Source: Chloroflexota bacterium (GTDB lineage: Bacteria; Chloroflexota; Dormibacteria; Dormibacterales; Dormibacteraceae). From it: a stretch of DNA of 6,281 nt. Below the pieces are notes generated by a model that worked only from the letters and a program-made list of their open reading frames with translations, did no database searches and was not told where the DNA came from. This document shows positions 1 to 5,985 of this stretch, one piece after another. The stretch is from assembly GCA_003446775.1 (NCBI GenBank), contig DMCH01000180.1, forward strand, positions 1 to 6,281, read 5' to 3'. The translations under genes were made by a program, and so were the position numbers. Each line of letters begins with the position of its first letter. Positions within the stretch are counted from its first letter, which is position 1.

Positions 1-467
1 CCGATCGGCCTTGCCCACCGCGGGAGATATCTATAGCCGACGCACAACATCAATATCGCGGCGCTGATCGTGATGAAAATGAGGTGCCCGCTCGGAAAGC
101 TGGTAGAGCCGGGATGTTCGGTCACGCGAAGGACCTGCCCGACTGTCGGCCGTGGCCGGTTGACCAGGTGGACGATGACTTCGTACCACAGGCCGCCGGC
201 AAGGCCGGCCAGGGCCAGGATCCAGGCGCGCCGATTCAACAGGAGCACGAGGAGGATGACGACGGCCTGCATCGGGATTCCGCCGGGTCCGCCCAGCCAC
301 GTGAAGAAGGGGAACGTCAGCGTGAGCGGGCCCAGGTTCGTTGCCTGGATATCGCGTTCCACGGTGGCGTCTGTCGGCTGGTAAGGGTTTATGACCACGA
401 CTGCGGTGATGATTCCGACCGCGGCTGCGGCCGCGATGGCGACGAACAGCAAGGGACGCCGGATCAT
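1..467 (-). CDS. PAP2-family membrane phosphatase, second copy (3' end cut by window edge)
   Basis: Reading leftward from the ATG at 467-465, the frame stays open for 155 codons to the window edge, so the C-terminus is missing. It resembles PAP2 (type 2 phosphatidic acid phosphatase) proteins, which dephosphorylate lipid phosphates in the membrane. A hydrophobic N-terminal segment lies at about residues 5-27, with further likely helices at about 63-78, 81-102 and 128-145. Motif C1 appears as LVNRPRPTV (101-109) and C2 as SFPSGHLIF (123-131), with the catalytic-site histidine at H128. C3, which carries the nucleophilic histidine, would lie outside the window. The lysine that opens C1 (K-x6-RP) is V99 here, next to H100. 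The start overlaps the upstream PAP2 stop by 4 bp (ATGA), which supports this start and translational coupling. Seen: frame and motifs. Known: PAP2 family chemistry. Inferred: substrate, which could equally be undecaprenyl diphosphate or another lipid phosphate. Confidence 0.85.
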   Translation of the reverse strand, partial: MIRRPLLFVAIAAAAAVGIITAVVVINPYQPTDATVERDIQATNLGPLTLTFPFFTWLGGPGGIPMQAVVILLVLLLNRRAWILALAGLAGGLWYEVIVHLVNRPRPTVGQVLRVTEHPGSTSFPSGHLIFITISAAILMLCVGYRYLPRWARPI

Positions 468-1207
468 GACGCCGCTCGGGCGCGGCGGCGAAACCAATTG
501 AAGGTTGGGGACGGCAGCCAGCGCTCCGGAAGCCAGAGCACGAAGGCTGACCAGCCGATGCCGAGAAGAACGCCTCCGAGCACGTCGCTCGGCCAGTGGG
601 CACCTGCCCAGACCCGGGCGATGCAGGTCAACACGATTACGATCCCGGCCACAATCCACAGGATTGGACGGATACGCGGAGTGAACCTCGGCGCCAGCGA
701 AAACGCGAGCATGAAGCTGAGCCATGTGAAGAAGACCGCGTGCCCGCTGGGGAAGCTGAATCCGGTGGTCGGGTTGAGAATGTGGACGAGGTCGGCAGGC
801 GGTCGCTGTCGCGAGATTACGAGCTTGATGATGTTGTCGAGGCCGCTGGAGATGCTGCCGATCAACAACAGCCAGCCGGCGCGGCGTTCGAAGATGAAGA
901 GCGCGACCACAGCGACGGCGCCGATCAAGACCTGCCAGATGCCGGCGCTGAGGTTGATCAGCTCCATCGGATAGACGAGCGGACCCCAGTTGAACTGCTG
1001 GATGAAGGTCGCGATCGAGATGTCAAACGGAAGCACGTCGTTCTGCACGACCAGGAAGGTGTCGATCGCGAAGAGGACGAAAACGATCAGAGCGGCGGGA
1101 CCCAACCAGCGCCTGGCGGTCGGCCCAGGTCGCCCGGCGATGACCTCCGCAGCCGCCTGCTTGGGTTCGGCGAGCGGCGCGGTCGTGTCTTGGGGTTGTG
1201 CGCTCAT
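464..1207 (-). CDS. PAP2-family membrane phosphatase (lipid phosphate phosphatase)
   Basis: This 247-residue protein carries the complete PAP2 signature. C1 is K128-x6-R135-P136 (KLVISRQRP), C2 is P153-S154-G155-H156, and C3 is R198-x5-H204-x3-D208 (ARVWAGAHWPSD), with H204 the expected phosphoryl-accepting nucleophile. The usual serine before the C3 arginine is A197, a common variant. About six membrane helices are visible, near residues 36-55, 87-107, 112-130, 152-171, 181-198 and 208-227. The first 33 residues are polar and Pro/Ala-rich, and the tail is basic (RRRARAAS). Family members remove phosphate from phosphatidic acid, phosphatidylglycerol phosphate or undecaprenyl diphosphate; sequence alone does not decide among these. 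Its position directly after a DAG-kinase-type gene, with a 4-bp overlap at each end, favours a lipid phosphate substrate. No strong Shine-Dalgarno precedes the start, which fits initiation by coupling. All catalytic residues are intact. Confidence 0.93.
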   Translation of the reverse strand: MSAQPQDTTAPLAEPKQAAAEVIAGRPGPTARRWLGPAALIVFVLFAIDTFLVVQNDVLPFDISIATFIQQFNWGPLVYPMELINLSAGIWQVLIGAVAVVALFIFERRAGWLLLIGSISSGLDNIIKLVISRQRPPADLVHILNPTTGFSFPSGHAVFFTWLSFMLAFSLAPRFTPRIRPILWIVAGIVIVLTCIARVWAGAHWPSDVLGGVLLGIGWSAFVLWLPERWLPSPTFNWFRRRARAAS

Positions 1208-2097
1208 CGTGGCAGGATCACTTTCAATGCGCTCGGCGTGGCCGTGACGGTGGCCGGCGTTCGGCCGAGCTGGGCATTGTCGGCATAAATCCGGACCTTC
1301 GGCGTCGTTACCACTTCCAGCTTGCGGAACTGAAACACCTGGCCCAGGCCTCCCTCACGGTGTTTGGAGAGTACCGCGCGCGCCAGCACGCGCTTGACTA
1401 TGTCCGTGCGGCTGGCGCCGGCGTGCACTGAGAGCTCCAGGTAAGGTTCCACGGGGGTCTTGTCGCTGACCGGCATTTGAGAGCCGATCGAAGCGGTGTT
1501 GGTGAAGACGAGGGACATGCAACTGCCGCTGCCTCTGATGTCGCCTGTCAGTACGTACTTGAACGGCCTCGCCTCGGCGATGTGCTTCACGTCCTCGGCA
1601 AAGGCACCAAAGGCTCGATCCTTGGCCGACTCGCCGGCGGCGATGGTTTCGCCGAACAGGCCGATGGCGGCGGCCTCCAGGAAGACCTTCCCGTTCAAGC
1701 GCCCGAGCGTGATCGGACGGGGTGTTCCAGTCTTGACCACGCGGATGGCCGCATCGACTGTCGTGGGCAGTCGTAGCGACTTCGCGAAGTTGTTGAAGGT
1801 GCCCATCGAGACAATTCCGACCGGGTGCTTCGTGTCGGCGAGCCTGCGGACCACCCAGCCGATGGTGCCGTCCCCGCCCGCCACTATGATCAAGGCCGTC
1901 GGCCCGACGAGCGTCTCAATGTCCATCTTGGGATCGAACTCGACGGTCAGGCTGCCGGCGAACGCTCGGCGAAGCTTGGCTTCGATCTCTGGCGTCATGG
2001 AGCCGGCCTTGGAGCTCAGGATTAACAGACTGCCCGCGCGCTTGGCACTGCCCGCGCGCTTGGTGCTGTTCTTCGCGGTCAGAGTGTCTGTGGTCAT
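1204..2097 (-). CDS. Diacylglycerol kinase catalytic-domain protein (DgkB/YegS/sphingosine-kinase family lipid kinase)
   Basis: This 297-residue soluble protein belongs to the family that phosphorylates diacylglycerol or related lipids with ATP. The nucleotide-binding signature is GGDGTIG (74-80), followed by GTFNNFAKSL (99-108), matching the GTxNxFA motif. FLEAAAIGLFGE (139-150) matches the start of the second, beta-rich domain, and the protein ends with the typical P-x-ALKVILP strand (288-296). The length is normal. Where many relatives have Asp-Gly-Glu near the C-terminus, with the Glu proposed as catalytic base in DgkB, this protein has D273-N274-A275. The first 22 residues are low-complexity and basic, containing a repeated KRAGSA unit. 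The start at 2097 is supported by a GAGGGAG sequence 10 nt upstream and by the 4-bp overlap with the ppk1 stop. The PAP2 gene downstream could reverse its reaction. Substrate is inferred; a ceramide, sphingoid base or other lipid cannot be excluded. Confidence 0.9.
   Translation of the reverse strand: MTTDTLTAKNSTKRAGSAKRAGSLLILSSKAGSMTPEIEAKLRRAFAGSLTVEFDPKMDIETLVGPTALIIVAGGDGTIGWVVRRLADTKHPVGIVSMGTFNNFAKSLRLPTTVDAAIRVVKTGTPRPITLGRLNGKVFLEAAAIGLFGETIAAGESAKDRAFGAFAEDVKHIAEARPFKYVLTGDIRGSGSCMSLVFTNTASIGSQMPVSDKTPVEPYLELSVHAGASRTDIVKRVLARAVLSKHREGGLGQVFQFRKLEVVTTPKVRIYADNAQLGRTPATVTATPSALKVILPR
2029..2064. repeat. Perfect-length tandem duplication, two 18-bp units
   Basis: Two adjacent copies of actgcccgcgcgcttggc lie at 2029-2046 and 2047-2064. 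They differ only at the last base (c versus t). They sit within the lipid kinase gene and encode the repeated peptide KRAGSA/KRAGS near its N-terminus, just before the first beta strand of the kinase domain. The duplication keeps the frame and lengthens a basic, flexible leader. It looks like a recent replication-slippage event. Confidence 0.9.
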
Positions 2098-4196
2098 GCA
2101 GCCGCAACTCCCTCATCTCCGACGATTCCCAGGGTCGCGCGCTGCATCAGATCCTGGGTGTTCGCGCCGCGACTCGCGACAACCTTGCTCCAGGTCCCGT
2201 TCTCGGCGAGCTCCCAGGCGAGGGTGTCGTCGGCCAGCTCGAGCTCCAGGAACCGCTCGACCTCCTTCTTGAGATCCGGGTCAGCCACCGGGACCACGGC
2301 TTCCACCCTTCGATCGAGGTTGCGAGGCATCAGGTCGGAGGAACCGATGAGAACATGACGGCCGGGTCCACTCCCGAAGCCGAATATTCGTGAGTGCTCG
2401 AGATACCGGCCGATGAGGGAACGGACGCGGATTCCTTCCGACAGCCCAGGCACACCCGGCTTGAGGCAGCAGATGCCGCGCACGATGAGGTCAATTCGGA
2501 CGCCCGCCTGCGAAGCTCGGTACAGGGCGTCGATCACTTCCGGGTCCACTAGGTTGTTGACCTTGATCACGATTCTCCCTTCCGGCTTCAAGGCCTCGTG
2601 CTGGATCAACTTGAGCATCCCGGATCGAAGGGTCGTGGGAGCGACGAGGAGCCGGCGGTACTTGGTCTGGCGGCTGTAGCCGGTGAGGTAGTTGAAGAGC
2701 TCGGCGATGTCCGCAGTCACGTCCGGATCTGCCGTGAAGAGCGCGATGTCCTCGAACATGCCGGCGGTCGCCGCGTTGTAGTTGCCGGTACCGATATGCG
2801 CATAGCGCCGGACGCCTGCGCCCTCCTGCCGCACTACCAGCATGAGCTTGGCATGAGTCTTGAGACCGACCAGGCCGTACACGACGTGTATGCCCGCCGC
2901 CTCGAGGGCCTTCGCCCACTCAATGTTCGCCTGCTCGTCGCCGCGCGCCTTCAACTCCACGAGCGCCACGACCTGCTTGCCGGCCTGGGCGGCGCTCTTG
3001 AGCGCACGAGCGATCGGGCTCTCAGGGCCGGACGTCCGGTACATCGCAATCTTGATCGCAAGGACGTCCTTGTCGCGGGCGGCTTGCTCCACGAAGGCCT
3101 CGACCGAGGTCTCGAACGAGTGGTATGGGTGATGGACGAGAAGATCCCCGTCGCGGATCACCCCGAAAAAGTCGACTGGCTCGCCGCCCTCGGCTTGAAG
3201 CCTTGGCTGGGTCGCAGGCACCCAGGCTCGCGAAACCAGCGCCTTGTTGCTGAGGCCCTGGATAGAAAGAAGGCCCGTAAAGTCCAGCATCCCAGTCACC
3301 AAGTACACATCCTCAGAACCGAGCTCGAGCTCCCGGAGCAGCAGGAAGAGAACGTCGGGGGACATGTCGGGACCCACCTCGAGGCGAACTGCCCGACCCC
3401 TCCGGCGCTTGCGCACGAGCTCGGCCTGGACCGCGGCCATCAGGTCCTCCGCCTCGTCGTCGTCGACGTCGAGGTCCGCGTCGCGCGTCACCCGGAAAAA
3501 ATGATGACTGGCGATTTGCATGCCCGGGAACAGATCCGGCAGGTGAAGGGCGATGACCTGTTCGAGGGGCACGAAGCGATGACCGTCGGGCAGAGCGACG
3601 AAACGTGACAGCAGCGGCGGTACCTTGACCCGCGCAAACCGCTCCTTGTGTCGGGTCGGGTCGCGGACCATCACAGCCAGGTTGAGCGAGAGATTGGAGA
3701 CGTACGGAAACGGGTGTGCCGGATCGACCGCCAGCGGGGTGAGCACCGGGAAGATCCGCTCCAGAAACACCTGCTGGAGCAGGTCGCGATCCGCTTCGGA
3801 CAGATCATCCGCATCGACCAACTTGAAGCCGGCACCGGCGAGCGCCGGCACGATGTCCGTGCTGAAGGTGTCCGACTGGCGCTCGATGAGCTCACGAACC
3901 CGTTCCCCAATCCCGTCGAGCTGGTCTTTGGGGCTCATCCCGTCCGAGGAGGTCAGGCTCGCGGTGGCGTTGACCTGTTCATGCAGGCCTGCCACCCGCA
4001 CCTGGAAGAAGTCGTCCAGGCTGTCGCTCACGATCGCCAGGAAACGGATCCGCTCGGCCAGCGGCCGCGCTTGGTCTTCGGCCATGGACAGCACGCGGCT
4101 GTCGAAGTCCAGCCGCGAGAGCTCCCGGTTGAAGAACCTGTCTTTGGGCAGGGCAGCGATCTGTGGGGACGATCGGTGCGCCGACCTCACCGCCAT
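2094..4196 (-). CDS. ppk1: Polyphosphate kinase 1
   Basis: PPK1 reversibly polymerises the gamma-phosphate of ATP into long-chain polyphosphate through a phosphohistidine intermediate, usually at the inner face of the membrane. At 700 residues the protein has the usual length and domain order: an N-terminal helical domain beginning FFNRELSRLDFDSRVL (21-36), a middle domain to about 325, and two PLD-like C-terminal domains. The first C-domain carries KTHAK (446-450) with H448, equivalent to the autophosphorylated His435 of E. coli. The second carries YLEHSRIFGF (598-607) with H601, equivalent to His592. LVHHPYHSF (353-361), MYRTS (385-389), HIGTGNYN (467-474) and LMPRNLDRRVE (622-632) are also family hallmarks. 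One oddity is G419 in ELKARGDEQANI, where the family normally has Phe (ARFDE). The start at 4196 is the most upstream possible, since an in-frame TGA lies 36 nt before it. The stop overlaps the lipid kinase start, which ties the two halves of the operon. Confidence 0.97.
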   Translation of the reverse strand: MAVRSAHRSSPQIAALPKDRFFNRELSRLDFDSRVLSMAEDQARPLAERIRFLAIVSDSLDDFFQVRVAGLHEQVNATASLTSSDGMSPKDQLDGIGERVRELIERQSDTFSTDIVPALAGAGFKLVDADDLSEADRDLLQQVFLERIFPVLTPLAVDPAHPFPYVSNLSLNLAVMVRDPTRHKERFARVKVPPLLSRFVALPDGHRFVPLEQVIALHLPDLFPGMQIASHHFFRVTRDADLDVDDDEAEDLMAAVQAELVRKRRRGRAVRLEVGPDMSPDVLFLLLRELELGSEDVYLVTGMLDFTGLLSIQGLSNKALVSRAWVPATQPRLQAEGGEPVDFFGVIRDGDLLVHHPYHSFETSVEAFVEQAARDKDVLAIKIAMYRTSGPESPIARALKSAAQAGKQVVALVELKARGDEQANIEWAKALEAAGIHVVYGLVGLKTHAKLMLVVRQEGAGVRRYAHIGTGNYNAATAGMFEDIALFTADPDVTADIAELFNYLTGYSRQTKYRRLLVAPTTLRSGMLKLIQHEALKPEGRIVIKVNNLVDPEVIDALYRASQAGVRIDLIVRGICCLKPGVPGLSEGIRVRSLIGRYLEHSRIFGFGSGPGRHVLIGSSDLMPRNLDRRVEAVVPVADPDLKKEVERFLELELADDTLAWELAENGTWSKVVASRGANTQDLMQRATLGIVGDEGVAAA
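2108..2114 (-). promoter_or_regulatory. Ribosome binding site for the lipid kinase gene
   Basis: On the minus strand the sequence GAGGGAG lies 10 nt before the ATG at 2097, inside the last codons of ppk1. It is the clearest Shine-Dalgarno-like sequence among the operon's starts, and it supports the overlapping start over internal alternatives. Other genes of the operon have only weak purine stretches before their starts. Confidence 0.6.
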
Positions 4197-4241
4197 CGGC
4201 TTACTGCGTCCGCGCCGGTCGGATGGTGCTCACGATTGCGC

Positions 4242-5084
4242 TCAAGCTGAGCTGCCCATCAGCCGGATCCACCGCGCGCAAGCGAAGGAGTGGAGGCCCA
4301 GCGTCACGAAGCCCAGCGCAATGACGCCCAACAGGAGACGTCCGAAGGGCTGGTTCAGCAAGAACACGAACGCGCCTCCGAAGCCCTGGGCCTGGCTCGC
4401 GTCATGGTGAATGCCGGCCTGGATGACAAACCAGCCGATCACCACAAAAACAACCCCGCGGGCAAACATCCCGAAACGGCCGAACCGGATCGCCCAGGTC
4501 CTTTCGGACTGGCTCATCTCGGCGCCCTTCAGGTCCTTTGCGAAGTTGGCTTGATAGGCCTCCAGGAATTGCCCCAAGCCGATCACGATCGCGATGAGGC
4601 CGATGAGGATCGTCAGCGCGCCACCGGCGGGGTGGGTGAGAACTGAAGCGATCGTTTTCTGCGTGCTGTCGCCGGAAGGTGCGCCTGACCCTGCGAGGAG
4701 CTGGAGAGCGAGGATCACTATGGCCGCGTAGGACACCGCGCTCGTGACAAAGCCTAGCCTCGCCGCGTAGCCGGATGCGCCCCTGCCTCGGTGCAGCGGG
4801 TCGTAGATCGCCCGGATGAAACCCCACAGCGAGTAGGCCGCCAGGCCGACGGCGGCAACGATGAGAACCAGCTTCCCGAACTGGTTGCCGGTCAAGAACA
4901 CCAGGCTCCCGTTCAGATCTGTGGTCTTGCCGCCCCCGACTCCGACCGCTATCCCCAAGGCGAGGAGTCCCATAACGGCATACAGGGCACCGCGAACGAC
5001 ATAGCCCAGGCGCTCTAGAAGCTGGAGCAAGGGGTTGCCCGCGGCTTGCTTCACGGCGTTGGTGCCGCCATGGAACGTAGCCAT
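4242..5084 (-). CDS. DUF1206 family integral membrane protein
   Basis: This 280-residue protein is built from three repeats of a two-helix unit, the pattern of DUF1206. The units begin LGYVVRGALYAVMGLLAL (26-43), LGFVTSAVSYAAIVILAL (110-127) and FGMFARGVVFVVIGWFV (204-220). Their second helices lie at about 70-90 (FGKLVLIVAAVGLAAYSLWG), 153-176 and 247-268, giving six predicted membrane helices. Short cytoplasmic-type linkers carry basic residues, such as RAIYDPLHRGRGA (91-103). DUF1206 proteins have no established biochemical function that I know of, and no catalytic motif is evident here. The gene starts 1 bp after the ppk2 stop and ends 45 bp before ppk1, so it lies between two polyphosphate enzymes in one transcript. 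A role in anchoring, transport or membrane response linked to polyphosphate is possible but is inferred from position only. GGCGGCGG upstream of the ATG is a weak ribosome binding candidate. Confidence 0.88.
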   Translation of the reverse strand: MATFHGGTNAVKQAAGNPLLQLLERLGYVVRGALYAVMGLLALGIAVGVGGGKTTDLNGSLVFLTGNQFGKLVLIVAAVGLAAYSLWGFIRAIYDPLHRGRGASGYAARLGFVTSAVSYAAIVILALQLLAGSGAPSGDSTQKTIASVLTHPAGGALTILIGLIAIVIGLGQFLEAYQANFAKDLKGAEMSQSERTWAIRFGRFGMFARGVVFVVIGWFVIQAGIHHDASQAQGFGGAFVFLLNQPFGRLLLGVIALGFVTLGLHSFACARWIRLMGSSA

Positions 5085-5085
5085 A

Positions 5086-5910
5086 TCAGGCCGCCGCCTG
5101 CAGGCTTTTCTTCAGCGCGCGGACGTCGAGGTGCGGGTTGGGATAGCTGCACTTCATGTCTTCCATCGTCTCGATCAGAAGCTGCGAGACGGCCCAGTTC
5201 CGGTACCACTTGCGGTTGGCGGGAACGACGTACCACGGAGCCGCCGCCGTTGAGCAACGCCCGAGGGCGGCCGAGTACGCGGCCTGGTACTCGTCCCAGG
5301 ACCGCCGCTCGCTGATGTCGGTTCCGCTGAACTTCCAGTGCTTGTCCGGTTCGCGCAGGCGGGCGAGGAGCCGCGTTCGCTGCTCTTCCTCTGAGATGTG
5401 CAGGAACACCTTGACGAGCGCGGTGCCGTGCTTGACGATCCCAGCCTCGAAGCGGTTGATGATGCCGTAGCGCTCATCGATGACTTTGGGCGGCGCAAGC
5501 TCTCGGACCTTGGCGATCAACACATCCTCGTAATGAGATCGGTTGAAGATGACGATCTCACCACGCCGGGGCAATTGGCGCCTGACCCGCCACAGGAAGT
5601 CATGCCGCCGCTCGCTGGGGGTCGGTGCCTTGAACGAGACGATCCTCACGCCTTGAGGATTGAGGCCTCGGAGCGCGTACCTGACCGTGCCGTCCTTCCC
5701 ACTCGTGTCCATGCCTTGCAGCACGATGAGCACCGAGCGCTTGCCTTCCGCGTGGAGGCAGTCCTGGAGCGACATGATGTGCTCCTCGTCCGCCAGCAGC
5801 CGGTCATCGGCCTCATAACGCTTGACCCCATGGGTCTCCGACGGATCGAGGACGTCCAGGTCGACCAGGCCCCGACGCGGTCGCACTCTCAATTGGTCGC
5901 GGACCGACAT
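5086..5910 (-). CDS. ppk2: Polyphosphate kinase 2, class-III-like (polyphosphate:nucleotide phosphotransferase)
   Basis: PPK2 enzymes transfer phosphate between polyphosphate and nucleotides in the cytoplasm. This single-domain, 274-residue protein most resembles the short group that phosphorylates AMP and/or ADP at the expense of polyphosphate. Walker A is GMDTSGKDGT (66-75), containing K72. The Walker B region is IVIFNRSHYEDVL (119-131). The lid module follows at about 183-216 (EPDKHWKFSGTDISERRSW at 187-205), and APWYVVPANRKWYRNW (224-239) near the C-terminus is typical of this group. The N-terminal RVRPRRGLVDLDVLDP also aligns with group members. No key residue appears lost. The ATG at 5910 is the most upstream possible start, because an in-frame TGA lies 27 nt before it; the ribosome binding site is weak. 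It is the first gene of the operon, facing a divergent PLD-like gene across 75 bp. Assignment to class III rather than I or II is by overall resemblance and is less certain than family membership. Confidence 0.95.
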   Translation of the reverse strand: MSVRDQLRVRPRRGLVDLDVLDPSETHGVKRYEADDRLLADEEHIMSLQDCLHAEGKRSVLIVLQGMDTSGKDGTVRYALRGLNPQGVRIVSFKAPTPSERRHDFLWRVRRQLPRRGEIVIFNRSHYEDVLIAKVRELAPPKVIDERYGIINRFEAGIVKHGTALVKVFLHISEEEQRTRLLARLREPDKHWKFSGTDISERRSWDEYQAAYSAALGRCSTAAAPWYVVPANRKWYRNWAVSQLLIETMEDMKCSYPNPHLDVRALKKSLQAAA

Positions 5911-5942
5911 TAGGTTCGCGTCCCGGTTGTGTCAGGCATACG

Positions 5943-5973
5943 GCTATAGAAGATGGGCGGAACGTGGTAACAA
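5943..5973 (-). promoter_or_regulatory. Candidate promoter of the ppk2-led operon
   Basis: On the minus strand, TTGTTA (5973-5968) could serve as a -35 and TATAGC (5948-5943) as a -10, separated by 19 bp. A frame-shifted -10, TCTATA, would give 17 bp but matches the consensus less well. The -10 lies about 32 nt before the ppk2 ATG. Only the position in the sole intergenic gap and a partial consensus match support it. Confidence 0.3.
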
Positions 5974-5985
5974 TCGCAGTAACAC
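5964..5985. promoter_or_regulatory. Candidate operator: GTAAC direct repeat and imperfect dyad
   Basis: GTAACA occurs at 5967-5972 and again at 5979-5984, a 12-bp period close to one helical turn. The same segment forms an imperfect inverted repeat, GTGGTA (5964-5969) and TAACAC (5980-5985), matching at 5 of 6 positions around a 10-bp centre. It covers the candidate -35 of the ppk2 operon and abuts the start codon of the divergent gene, so a bound protein could affect both. Direct repeats of this spacing are typical for OmpR/PhoB-type response regulators, but no specific regulator can be named. Confidence 0.3.

Noticed and set aside
31..36. Second CTATAG hexamer, identical to the candidate shared -10
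   Set aside because: It lies inside the second PAP2 gene, encoding Gly-Tyr-Arg, with no fitting -35 and no start codon downstream. A hexamer recurring once in 6 kb is expected by chance.
464..467. Possibility that the two PAP2 genes are one gene broken by a frameshift
   Set aside because: Each has its own N-terminal hydrophobic segment, C1 and C2 motif, and the first has a complete C3. They are separate genes with a normal ATGA overlap.
31..603. Minus-strand open frame of 190 codons spanning the junction of the two PAP2 genes
   Set aside because: It lies in a different frame from both PAP2 genes, is Arg/Pro/His-rich and shows no motif. The two true frames already account for the region.
84..974. 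Long plus-strand open frame of 296 codons antisense to both PAP2 genes
   Set aside because: Its translation is low-complexity and rich in Arg, Gly and Asp with no family resemblance. The opposite strand carries clear PAP2 motifs in both genes, so this is a GC-rich shadow frame.
2598..3608. Plus-strand open frame of 336 codons antisense to ppk1
   Set aside because: Composition is that of an antisense frame (many Arg, Leu, Glu, His) with no recognisable domain, and it lies wholly inside the well-conserved ppk1.
3829..3850. GCCGGC-rich palindromic stretch inside ppk1 that could fold as a hairpin
   Set aside because: It encodes the ordinary Ala/Gly segment VPALAGAGFK of PPK1, lies mid-gene and has no T-run, so it is not a terminator.
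4197..4241. 45-bp gap between the DUF1206 gene and ppk1 as a possible terminator or promoter
   Set aside because: No stem with a T-run and no -35/-10 pair was visible, so it reads as an ordinary intra-operon spacer.
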